42,850 nt of DNA from a virus, in IMG/VR virus record IMGVR_UViG_3300013307_000011, positions 1-42,850 of that record; one strand, given 5' to 3'. Each line of letters starts with the position of its first letter. Within the stretch, counting starts at the first letter, position 1. Shown in pieces: positions 14,237 to 20,242 of the stretch. The notes under the pieces were generated by a model. The model made no database searches and was not told where the DNA came from. It saw only the letters and a list, made by a program, of their open reading frames with translations. The position numbers and the translations under genes were made by a program.

Positions 14237-14538
14237 GGACTATTTGTCCTATTTAACATGAGGCTTGTAATTATTTTCGGATGGGCGTAGATTGTTCGGG
14301 AAATGAAAAGCCCCGCATCTCCTCCAAGAGACCGGGGCGCGACTGGTTCGAATTCTTTGGCGAGGATTAACCAGTGAGGATAGTTATAAAGCACTTTCTT
14401 CACTTTTTCAACCTCCCCTAAAATCCGAATGCTGTCGTAGCGCACACGTATATTCTCGCGGACCGGTTCGGCGTGTGTGTTAATGGCATGAGCAAGAATG
14501 GGTTGCGTATACGGCTCAAAGGGTTTTGGCGGCGTCAA
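14233..14538 (-). CDS. Possible hypothetical protein with TTG start
   Basis: 101 codons open from a TTG at 14538. The middle (RYDSIRILGEVEKVKKVLY, NYPHWLILAKEFEPV) reads like a real protein. Against it: no ATG, a weak ribosome site, and a terminator-like hairpin inside its 3' third. It is the only sizeable frame in this part of the control region. Function unknown; it may be a real gene in the immunity position or a remnant. Confidence 0.35.
   Translation of the reverse strand: MTPPKPFEPYTQPILAHAINTHAEPVRENIRVRYDSIRILGEVEKVKKVLYNYPHWLILAKEFEPVAPRSLGGDAGLFISRTIYAHPKIITSLMLNRTNSP
14236..14250. promoter_or_regulatory. Operator-like palindrome AGGAC-N5-GTCCT
   Basis: Perfect 5-5-5 inverted repeat directly beside the -35 of the leftward promoter. 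A near-identical site (AGGAC-AATTG-GTCCA) lies inside the rightward promoter at 15452-15466. Shared sites on two opposing promoters suggest one regulator. Confidence 0.5.
14306..14338 (-). terminator. Rho-independent terminator-like hairpin (minus strand)
   Basis: Minus strand GCCCCG (14338-14333), with GTCTC/GAGAT extending the stem, a short loop, then CGGGGC (14315-14310) followed by TTTT. It would stop leftward transcripts before the main leftward promoter. It lies inside the doubtful 14233-14538 frame. Confidence 0.45.
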
Positions 14539-14985
14539 GCTGGTGGTTGCCCTAATACGTCAGGATCGATCCTGAAAAAGTTCCAAGCGTTAATGCTCGA
14601 TGCAGTTAACGTTCGTGACACGATGCAGTCGGCTCCGTTGAGCAGGTTAGCACCTCACGATGCCAAGTAACTCTAGTCATTCTGTGGCTGGGGTTCTTGG
14701 TATCGTTCTTCTCCACAGTCTCACCATTGAGCAGATACACTAGATAACAGGTTATAGTCACATGACTGAGATGAGAGATTACCTGAAAACACAAACTCAC
14801 CGGATGAGTGAAGAGCAAATCGGCTTTGAAACTTCCATCCGAAGCAGACGCTCAGACAAGAGAGCGTGATTGGCTCGTGCTTCTTTACATGTGGTGTCAC
14901 ATGGATTCTGGCTCTGTAGCTAAAAGAAAATTCCCGTTCTCTAAATCTGCCTGATTTGCTAATATATCGGCAACAGGAGATCCAC
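14539..14985. other. Divergent control region without a convincing gene
   Basis: About 450 bases between the doubtful leftward frame and the first rightward gene. It holds a perfect 16-base palindrome (14560-14575, with two overlapping GATC sites), the short palindrome ATAAC-AG-GTTAT (14744-14755), and a weak rightward promoter: TTCTCT at 14937-14942, 17 bases, TAATAT at 14960-14965. Only tiny frames are present, the best a 35-codon one at 14762-14869 (MTEMRDYLKTQTHRMSEEQ...) with a poor ribosome site. It is a plausible regulatory or replication-origin region. Confidence 0.4.
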
Positions 14986-15438
14986 ATGGACAAGACCTCA
15001 GTCGTCAACGCCCTTCTTCAGAACCCTCAGCCTACGCAGCAGGACGAAAAGACACAGAAAGTCATCAATGCTTTGCTTGGAGAGAGAGCGTCACAACAGT
15101 TTGGCCTTCTCCCATACCAGCCAGGATATAACTTCCCGCAGGACGTTGGCCTTGGTGGCCTCTCGACGGAATACACGGCAACAGACACGGCTCCTGACGG
15201 CCAGATATTCAATTACCCTCAGATATGGTTTACCCAAGAAGGTGAAGCCGTAGTTCTGCCTCGTGACCAAGCATATGACGAAGCGACGGCATATGAGCGC
15301 AATACGGCCAAACGCTTTCCACGCTTCAATAGCCTTGGAAACGCCGAGACGTACGCAGAGCATAGATCCATGAGCGGCGGGGCCGAACAAACCCCCCTCG
15401 CAAGCTTGTTTGGATTTTTTGGCGGTCCTCGTAAATAG
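14986..15438 (+). CDS. Virion-like protein encoded in the early region
   Basis: 150 residues from the ATG at 14986 (CAGGAGAT upstream). The C-terminal half (FNYPQIWFTQEGEAVVLP, AYERNTAKRFPRFNSLGNAE, YAEHRSM) resembles a motif often found at the end of large podoviral internal proteins (recalled, not searched). It stands first in the rightward early operon, far from other virion genes, so it may be an independent copy with an early role. Function unknown. Confidence 0.5.
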   Translation: MDKTSVVNALLQNPQPTQQDEKTQKVINALLGERASQQFGLLPYQPGYNFPQDVGLGGLSTEYTATDTAPDGQIFNYPQIWFTQEGEAVVLPRDQAYDEATAYERNTAKRFPRFNSLGNAETYAEHRSMSGGAEQTPLASLFGFFGGPRK

Positions 15439-15441
15439 CTA

Positions 15442-15470
15442 TTGACGAAATAGGACAATTGGTCCATATT
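15442..15470 (+). promoter_or_regulatory. Rightward promoter overlapped by GGAC/GTCC operator
   Basis: TTGACG (15442-15447), 17 bases, CATATT (15465-15470), 25 bases before the next ATG. The spacer contains AGGAC-AATTG-GTCC, matching the palindrome at 14236-14250, so a bound repressor would block polymerase. Confidence 0.55.
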
Positions 15471-15495
15471 CCAATCATCAACAAGGGGATTAGAA

Positions 15496-15696
15496 ATGAC
15501 CAACCTAACCGCCAGCCGCCACGAAGTTCTGAACGGCAAGAAGCTCTCGATTTTCGATATCGTCCGCGACGGCCAGCGCCTTGCCTCGGTGATGACTTGG
15601 GATAGCCCGTTTGCCAAGTGGTCTGTCCATACCGACTCTGGCCGCGTTCAGTTTGATACCAAAGCTGACGCAATGAACTACTGCACCATGCTGTGA
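15496..15696 (+). CDS. Small beta-rich protein
   Basis: 66 residues with AAGGGGA upstream. Beta-strand pattern (KKLSIFDIVRDGQRLASVM, KWSVHTDSGRVQFDT) ending in a short helix. No family recognised. First gene behind the operator-controlled promoter, so its product may be an early or immunity factor. Confidence 0.5.
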   Translation: MTNLTASRHEVLNGKKLSIFDIVRDGQRLASVMTWDSPFAKWSVHTDSGRVQFDTKADAMNYCTML

Positions 15697-15702
15697 GGGA
15701 AA

Positions 15703-15912
15703 ATGACTGATTGGAACGAATTAGAAAAGCCGGGTTATATTGGTCCTAACGCTTGGGCCAAAAGCGCTGAAGTTATTGAAGAAATAAAGCGGACAAATAT
15801 GGTCCGTATATCTATCGCCAGAGCTTTGTCTTTTCTCGATGCGGGGCCGAAAAGAAAAGGGTACTGGATGTCTACCGCAGCCGGGGAAAAGCCTGATTGG
15901 ATTGGAGAATAA
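15703..15912 (+). CDS. Hypothetical protein, 69 residues
   Basis: ATG preceded by GAGGGAAA. Mixed helical protein (NAWAKSAEVIEEIKRT, MVRISIARALSFLD). The coding sequence contains a third inverted repeat CGGAC-AAATATG-GTCCG (15790-15806). No family recognised. Confidence 0.5.
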   Translation: MTDWNELEKPGYIGPNAWAKSAEVIEEIKRTNMVRISIARALSFLDAGPKRKGYWMSTAAGEKPDWIGE

Positions 15913-15930
15913 CAAAATGGACGACAAAAC

Positions 15931-16158
15931 GTGAGTAATTTTGATAGTGTGGACGCTATTAATCGTCTTATGGTGGAGAGGCGTCTAAAGCGAAGCGACA
16001 TTTTTCCATCTAAGGCTCGGGCGTCCGATTGTTTAAATCGAAAAAGACCTTTGTCTATTTATATGATCCGTAAGCTTCATTTTGAATACGGTATTCCAGC
16101 AGAGATACTTATTTCTCCATACAAAAAAACAGAGGAAAATATGGGTGTCGATACATGA
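15931..16158 (+). CDS. HigA-like HTH regulator
   Basis: 75 residues from the GTG at 15931; the previous stop is in the same frame, so no earlier start exists. AINRLMVERRLKRSDIFPSKARASDCLNRKRPLSIYMIRKLHFEYGIPAEILIS, read in pieces, is the XRE-type HTH of HigA antitoxins and small phage repressors. It could bind the GGAC/GTCC palindromes. A five-codon frame (MDDKT, 15917-15934) with a better ribosome site overlaps its start and may couple translation. No toxin partner of the HigB type is adjacent. Confidence 0.65.
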   Translation: MSNFDSVDAINRLMVERRLKRSDIFPSKARASDCLNRKRPLSIYMIRKLHFEYGIPAEILISPYKKTEENMGVDT

Positions 16159-16337
16159 ACATCAAAGACATTCAAAAGCGAGCAATCAAACTCGGTGCCG
16201 GTGAATGGGCCGTAAAGAAATGGCGAGTCCGCAAGAAAATCCCGCTGGAATGGCAGGTCAAGCTTATGCAAGACGAGCCTGGAGTTTTTTCTTTTTCCGA
16301 CTTCAAGCGCATTCATGAGGAGATGAGACGTGGGTGA
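16155..16337 (+). CDS. Cro-like small HTH protein
   Basis: 60 residues, start overlapping the previous stop (ATGA). IKDIQKRAIKLGAGEWAVKKW followed by RVRKKIPLEWQVKLM has the Cro/C1-type layout in which a helix reads DNA and W-x-V-R-K-K-I-P follows. Pairing with the HigA-like gene suggests a two-regulator switch. Confidence 0.6.
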   Translation: MNIKDIQKRAIKLGAGEWAVKKWRVRKKIPLEWQVKLMQDEPGVFSFSDFKRIHEEMRRG

Positions 16338-16542
16338 TTTTATCAAATGGACGCACTACACTGACGGAAGCGACGATGTATCAGTTGAGCCGTCACAGGC
16401 TTACAAAGAGGGGTTCGTGGCGTATGGCCATCATTACATAGATGACAACCCGTACGAAGAATACACGGAAGAACATGACGACTGGCGGCACGGTTATGAC
16501 GACGCTGCTATAAAAGAAGTCCTCGAAGGACCGTCGGCCTAA
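16330..16542 (+). CDS. RMF/CrpP-like small protein
   Basis: 70 residues, GTG start overlapping the previous gene by 8 bases. AYKEGFVAYG, then NPYEEYTEEHDDWRHGYDDA, follows the ribosome modulation factor / CrpP pattern (AxxxGxxA ... NPY ... W..G). Such proteins are common in phages of Alphaproteobacteria. Real RMF inactivates ribosomes, but this one is strongly acidic, so the same activity is doubtful. Confidence 0.55.
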   Translation: MGDFIKWTHYTDGSDDVSVEPSQAYKEGFVAYGHHYIDDNPYEEYTEEHDDWRHGYDDAAIKEVLEGPSA

Positions 16543-16560
16543 GCCCAAGGGGAAATAAAG

Positions 16561-16644
16561 ATGAATGAAGATAAAAAGGTTTACAACGTGAGGCCTAGGC
16601 ATTTCGTGACGCTGTCTAACGCCAAGCTGGAGGACCAGCCATGA
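16561..16644 (+). CDS. 27-residue peptide gene
   Basis: Strong AAGGGGA site seven bases before ATG; the stop overlaps the next start (ATGA). The product is basic (MNEDKKVYNVRPRHFVTLSN...). Too short for family assignment. Likely translated and coupled to the following gene. Confidence 0.5.
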   Translation: MNEDKKVYNVRPRHFVTLSNAKLEDQP

Positions 16645-17039
16645 TCGACATCACCGAGAAGCTTCAGCGTGTCCTGCAAACGATGACAAACGACGACAAG
16701 TCGGCTCCCCGGTCTCCCAATCGCGAGCGCTTCGTTGAGCGTTCAAACCTCTTGCTGGAATGTATTTCTGCGTTGAACTCCCCACCGCCCCGATCACATG
16801 TGATGGGGAGCTTCCTCCCCACAGAAGACGGTGAATTTAATGGCAATGTGCCAGAGTTCGGGAAGATTGATGATGTCTTGAAGACTGCCGAGCGCATTAT
16901 CCAGAGCGTGTGCGAACTGCAGGAGATGCCGCAGTTGGACGATCCTGAAACCATCGTCATTAACGTCAATGACCTCCGGACAATAGTCGAGAACTGGTTG
17001 GAGCGCGCCGCTCTCTCTGCACCGGAGGCAGAGGGATGA
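16641..17039 (+). CDS. Hypothetical acidic protein
   Basis: 132 residues. Helical ends with a Pro-rich middle; a C-terminal helix (VNDLRTIVENWLERAAL). The start overlaps the 27-residue gene and the stop overlaps the next start. The ribosome site is GGAGG about 10 bases upstream. No family recognised. Confidence 0.55.
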   Translation: MIDITEKLQRVLQTMTNDDKSAPRSPNRERFVERSNLLLECISALNSPPPRSHVMGSFLPTEDGEFNGNVPEFGKIDDVLKTAERIIQSVCELQEMPQLDDPETIVINVNDLRTIVENWLERAALSAPEAEG

Positions 17040-17254
17040 AAAGCCTTGACCTATTCCGCTCTGGCCTCGACACCTACGAAATATCTCAAAAGCTTCATAA
17101 GCCAGAACATGAAGTAAGCAGAGCAATATACATGGCACGGTGTAACGAGAAGGGGCTGGAGATCCGCACACAGAAATCTCCATACGCATTGAAGCTGACT
17201 GGAAAGCCTCATACCGGCAAGAATCCAGGAAGGGTTTGGAAGAGTCATGCCTGA
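17036..17254 (+). CDS. Small HTH protein
   Basis: 72 residues. LFRSGLDTYEISQKLHKPEHEVSRAIYMAR is a clear helix-turn-helix of the sigma/GcrA-like kind, followed by a basic tail (SPYALKLTGKPHTGKNPGRVWKS). The start overlaps the previous stop (ATGA). It may be a transcription regulator or a nucleoid-type protein. Confidence 0.6.
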   Translation: MKSLDLFRSGLDTYEISQKLHKPEHEVSRAIYMARCNEKGLEIRTQKSPYALKLTGKPHTGKNPGRVWKSHA

Positions 17255-17600
17255 AGCGAAGTGTTTTTTGCCGTGGCCCGACAGGAAGTTATCACCAAAT
17301 TTCCGAGGTCACTGGACAGTAGTTGCCAAAGCCAAAAAGAAGGCTAAGAATGACACCTACTACGCGGTCCTAGAGCAGGGCATAGGAAAGATAGAGGCAG
17401 ATCGTATTACGGTGCGGTACTCGTTCTATCCTCCTAACCGTCATCACTACGATACAGACAACTTGGTTTCCAGGATGAAGGCCGCAGGAGACGGAATAGC
17501 GCTGGCGATTGGAATTGATGACTCCAAATGGGAGCTGCAGATAGCCCCGCGTGGGCCGATTGAGAAGCATGGCATGGTTATGGTTCAACTAGAGTGGTAA
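17247..17600 (+). CDS. rusA: RusA-like Holliday junction resolvase
   Basis: 117 residues. It shows the RusA core: an N-terminal strand, YSFYPPNRHHYDTDNLVSRMKAAGDGI in segments, and GIDDSKWEL. D69, D71 and D91 or D92 are the likely metal ligands, with K78 nearby. It would cut four-way junctions arising from Rad52-mediated annealing and from replication, so DNA can be packaged. Start: ATG overlapping the previous gene by 8 bases. Confidence 0.85.
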   Translation: MPEAKCFLPWPDRKLSPNFRGHWTVVAKAKKKAKNDTYYAVLEQGIGKIEADRITVRYSFYPPNRHHYDTDNLVSRMKAAGDGIALAIGIDDSKWELQIAPRGPIEKHGMVMVQLEW

Positions 17601-17609
17601 GGGGAAAAT

Positions 17610-18281
17610 ATGCGTAAAGAGGTAATAGGGGATTGCACGCTTTATCTTGGCGATTGCTTTCCAATCATGAGACAACTGCCGAATGTTGATGCTGTCCTTA
17701 CAGATCCTCCATACGGAATAGGAAAGGACGGGCAGAAACGTACAAAAGGAGGTCACGGAGGGCGTAAAGAGTACGAATTTAAAAATTGGGACAGCGAGAG
17801 GCCGTCAGAGGCAACGTTTAAGGAAATCCTTAGAATTGCTCCTGATCTGATCATTTGGGGCGGAAACTATTTTGCTGATCTTCTTCCGGCGACAGGACAA
17901 TGGCTTGTTTGGGACAAGGGTCAGAGAATAAACCAATCAGACGGTGAATTAGCTTGGACAAACAAAAACGGCGCTTTGAGAATATTTACTCTTAACAGAG
18001 TGGCATTGATGACCGACGGCGCTCAGCACCCAACGCAAAAGCCAGTTGAACTAATGCAATGGTGCCTTGGCTTTTTACGTCAAGGTTGCTGCGTACTAGA
18101 CCCGTTCATGGGTAGCGGTACTACAGGGGTCGCTTGTGTTAGGAGGGGTCACTCATTCATAGGCATTGAAAGAGACCCCGAATATTTTGAAATTGCTTGT
18201 GAAAGAATAAAGAAGGCGTACAGGCAACCTGATATGTTTGTAACGCCTGCAGAGACGTGGAAGCAAGGGGAAATGATATGA
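17610..18281 (+). CDS. Site-specific DNA methyltransferase (beta class, N6-adenine or N4-cytosine)
   Basis: 223 residues, with AAGGGGA before ATG. Catalytic motif IV DPPY is at residues 32-35. The S-adenosylmethionine motif DPFMGSGTTG is at 164-173, followed by FIGIERDPEYFEIACER. Motif IV coming first defines the beta class, which includes CcrM and many phage enzymes. Target specificity cannot be read. No restriction partner is nearby, so it probably protects phage DNA or modifies transcription sites. A GcrA-type regulator, known to read methylated GANTC, is encoded 1 kb downstream. Confidence 0.9.
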   Translation: MRKEVIGDCTLYLGDCFPIMRQLPNVDAVLTDPPYGIGKDGQKRTKGGHGGRKEYEFKNWDSERPSEATFKEILRIAPDLIIWGGNYFADLLPATGQWLVWDKGQRINQSDGELAWTNKNGALRIFTLNRVALMTDGAQHPTQKPVELMQWCLGFLRQGCCVLDPFMGSGTTGVACVRRGHSFIGIERDPEYFEIACERIKKAYRQPDMFVTPAETWKQGEMI

Positions 18282-18643
18282 AACGTAAACTCACTAAGGC
18301 AGACGAAACACCAGAGTTTCAAGAGTTCTGGTCATTCTGGATGAATTACGCCAGAGACACAGACGGCAGGGGCTTAGCAAGAGACGCATTCTTCAAGCAT
18401 GTATGGGCAGGAGCAGACCCAAGGGATATCATAGACGCTGCTCACTTCTTTGTGCTTCGAAAGCTAAAGGATAAGAACTTCATCCCTCTCGTAGCAAGCT
18501 GGCTAAATTCGCAGGCCTACGAAGATCTGGCAGAGGAAGAGCGCAATTACCAGAAGCGCCTCCAGGAACGCCAGACACAGCCAACAAACGTAGTCCGCAT
18601 GGTATCTCTACCGGCTCATCACTTTCTAAACCGCAGTGCCTAA
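18278..18643 (+). CDS. Replication-associated protein (FWxxY...ARDAF type)
   Basis: 121 residues from the ATG at 18278, overlapping the methyltransferase stop (ATGA) with AAGGGGA upstream. FQEFWSFWMNYARDTDGRGLARDAFFKHVWAG, FIPLVASWLNSQAYED in segments, corresponds to the C-terminal module of phage replication initiators (F-W-x-x-Y-P-x-K...A-x-x-A-F ... P-x-x-W-L-N). No N-terminal DNA-binding domain is present, so it is a short form. It is followed by a DnaA-C-like gene; together they may form the origin-recognition set. Confidence 0.6.
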   Translation: MKRKLTKADETPEFQEFWSFWMNYARDTDGRGLARDAFFKHVWAGADPRDIIDAAHFFVLRKLKDKNFIPLVASWLNSQAYEDLAEEERNYQKRLQERQTQPTNVVRMVSLPAHHFLNRSA

Positions 18644-18657
18644 ACAAGGGGAAACAC

Positions 18658-19140
18658 ATGATACATTCAGAACTGCTCAGGCAGCAAAACCACTATGGGG
18701 CAATCCGTAAACGGCTATGGGGAAAGCCACAGAAGCCCAAGGCTGCGAATGAGAACATTCCCGTAGTAATCGAGCCTCCAAAGCCCAAGCCTTCATGGCG
18801 CTTGGCGGCTAGCTTCTTTGACGCTCATGTAAATTCCTATAGAGCACATAAATTCAACAAATACACGTCATTCATCAAGCAGAGGTGTGACGACATCGGA
18901 ATCCAGTACGAGGCGTTTCTGAATACCAGCCGCCGCCGTAAGGGGAGCATGGACCTTTCGATGAAGCGACATCAAATCCGATGGGAAACAAAGAAGAATT
19001 TCCCTGAGCTAACGCTTCTGCAGATGTCCAGAATATGCGGTAATCTAGATCATTCATCGCTTCTCTGGAGTTTCAAAAGAATGGATGAGCTTGTTGCAAA
19101 AGGGTATAAGCTTTTAGGGGAAGAAAATGCAGCCGTTTGA
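18658..19140 (+). CDS. DnaA C-terminal-domain-like protein
   Basis: 160 residues, AAGGGGAA before ATG. A Pro/Lys-rich linker precedes a helical C-terminal part: RRKGSMDLSMKRHQIRWE, then LTLLQMSRICGNLDHSSLLWSFKRMDEL. The last matches the DnaA domain IV helix-turn-helix signature (I-x-x-x-F-G-x-R-D-H-T-T-V), with NLDHSSLLWSFKR in place of it. It lacks the ATPase domain. It likely binds a phage origin or recruits host DnaB, by analogy. Confidence 0.65.
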   Translation: MIHSELLRQQNHYGAIRKRLWGKPQKPKAANENIPVVIEPPKPKPSWRLAASFFDAHVNSYRAHKFNKYTSFIKQRCDDIGIQYEAFLNTSRRRKGSMDLSMKRHQIRWETKKNFPELTLLQMSRICGNLDHSSLLWSFKRMDELVAKGYKLLGEENAAV

Positions 19141-19492
19141 TTTGGATCTAGCTATCAGAATGTGGAAAGAGGGCGCTTCTGCTTCGCAAATCGCCAAAGC
19201 TTTGGGTTCAACGCGAGGTTCCGTTATGGGGCATGTGCATCGAAAGCGTGATTTATTCGAACGCAGGGGGACGCCAATACATTCTCCTCCAGAGCCGCGT
19301 AAGCCCGTTTCATTGGAAAAAAGAACGCAATACGACAGTTCCAGGATTGAATTTGCAAAGCCTTTGATTGACCTGGAGAGGGGAGAATGCAAATGGCCCT
19401 TGACGGAACGGGGACCGCACCTTTTTTGTGCGGCGGAGACGAAAACGAATTACTGCGATCACCACACCGCGAGATATTACCGCTGCGCATGA
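19127..19492 (+). CDS. gcrA: GcrA-family cell-cycle regulator
   Basis: 121 residues, TAGGGGAAG before ATG, overlapping the previous gene by 14 bases. The N-terminal HTH (FDLDLAIRMWKEGASASQIA, STRGSVMGHVHRKRDLF) and the C-terminal Cys/His module (ERGECKWPL, FCAAETKTNYCDHH) are the GcrA signature. In Caulobacter and relatives GcrA acts with sigma70 at promoters bearing methylated GANTC. The family is confined to Alphaproteobacteria, which dates the host group. A phage copy could redirect host or phage promoters. Confidence 0.85.
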   Translation: MQPFDLDLAIRMWKEGASASQIAKALGSTRGSVMGHVHRKRDLFERRGTPIHSPPEPRKPVSLEKRTQYDSSRIEFAKPLIDLERGECKWPLTERGPHLFCAAETKTNYCDHHTARYYRCA

Positions 19493-19692
19493 TGGATAAC
19501 CCACTTACGCCCCAACAAAAGGAAGTTGTTGAATGGCTATCTCACGGAAAAACTTTTGGCGAAATTGCCATCATTCTAGACGTTTCTTACAAGGCTGTAA
19601 CGAGGCGTATGGAAAGGGTATGGATTAATACCGGAACAAGCAACCGACACGGTATTGTGGCTATGGCTCTGAGAAACCACTGGATAGAGTAG
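19489..19692 (+). CDS. LuxR/GerE-type HTH protein
   Basis: 67 residues from the ATG at 19489, overlapping the GcrA stop (ATGA). LTPQQKEVVEWLSHGKTFGEIAIILDVSYKAVTRRM in segments is a GerE-type HTH with the usual L-T-x-x-E-x-E-V start; the recognition helix is SYKAVTRRM. No receiver or ligand domain: the protein is only the DNA-binding domain. Probably a transcription regulator acting with GcrA. Confidence 0.75.
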   Translation: MMDNPLTPQQKEVVEWLSHGKTFGEIAIILDVSYKAVTRRMERVWINTGTSNRHGIVAMALRNHWIE

Positions 19693-19701
19693 TGTAGGGG
19701 C

Positions 19702-19730
19702 TTGAAACAAACAAAGGGGTACTGTAATTA
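19702..19730 (+). promoter_or_regulatory. Sigma70-like promoter for the candidate small RNA
   Basis: TTGAAA (19702-19707), 17 bases, TAATTA (19725-19730), with TG just before the -10. It lies right after the LuxR-type gene. Transcription would start near 19737, directly before the non-coding stretch ending in a strong terminator. Confidence 0.5.
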
Positions 19731-19736
19731 TTAACC

Positions 19737-19830
19737 ATTCGACGTTGAGCGCTTGAAGCTTCCTCCCCCTTGGCTGAGTTCCGTTGAATCTTAAGGCCCT
19801 GGCTGTTCCCCGGCTGGGGCCTTTTCTTTT
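19737..19830 (+). ncRNA. Candidate phage small RNA with C-rich anti-Shine-Dalgarno loop
   Basis: About 95 nt bracketed by a promoter and a rho-independent terminator, without a good reading frame. ATTCGACG (19737-19744) can pair with CGTTGAAT (19782-19789) to close a loop that displays CTTCCTCCCCCTTGG (19759-19773). That loop is complementary to the AAGGGG / CCAAGG ribosome sites used throughout the early genes, including the gene immediately downstream. C-rich loops of this kind are known in alphaproteobacterial sRNAs. Existence and targets are inferred. Confidence 0.5.
19793..19830 (+). terminator. Rho-independent terminator
   Basis: AAGGCCC (19793-19799) pairs with GGGCCTT (19817-19823) around a 17-base loop, followed by TTCTTTT. 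It ends the rightward early operon and the candidate sRNA. Confidence 0.75.
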
Positions 19831-19872
19831 CAAATAAATTGTTTTATGATATCTCCAAACCAAGGAGATACA

Positions 19873-20181
19873 ATGGCTATCAAGATCAAGACAGACACCG
19901 CGCCTGATGAGCGCAAGAAATCGGCAGGGTTTAGTAATCGTTCTCATGCAGTCGGTTCAGAAATGGACGCTAAAGGTGGTGCCGTCCCCAGCGGGGGAGA
20001 TAACCAACGAGACGAAGCAGGTGCGACTCCTGCGCCGCTACAGGTAGCGAACGATACCCCTTCACGCACATTCCGAACACGAGCGCCTAATAACACGTTT
20101 GACCGCAAGGCGTACATGGCTGAGTACATGCGGCAGTACAACGCAAAAAAGAAGGCTAAGAAGCAGAATGATGTTGACTAG
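19873..20181 (+). CDS. Hypothetical protein with basic C-terminus
   Basis: 102 residues from the ATG at 19873 (CCAAGGAGAT upstream); an in-frame start nine codons earlier has no ribosome site. The N-terminal two thirds look disordered (Gly/Pro/Asp/Thr). The C-terminus FDRKAYMAEYMRQYNAKKKAKK is a basic helix often seen in small phage proteins. Function unknown. Confidence 0.5.
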   Translation: MAIKIKTDTAPDERKKSAGFSNRSHAVGSEMDAKGGAVPSGGDNQRDEAGATPAPLQVANDTPSRTFRTRAPNNTFDRKAYMAEYMRQYNAKKKAKKQNDVD

Positions 20182-20242
20182 AAGATAAAACTGTTTTAGG
20201 TTTCTGATATTCACTTACCGCACACCTAAAAGGGGAAATGCA

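Noticed and set aside
14339-14370. tRNA-like T-arm (GGTTCGAATTC)
   Set aside because: No matching acceptor, D or anticodon arms can be formed around it.
14473-14670. Plus-strand frame of 65 codons
   Set aside because: GTG start without a ribosome site, antisense to the 14233-14538 frame, biased to basic residues, and no family.
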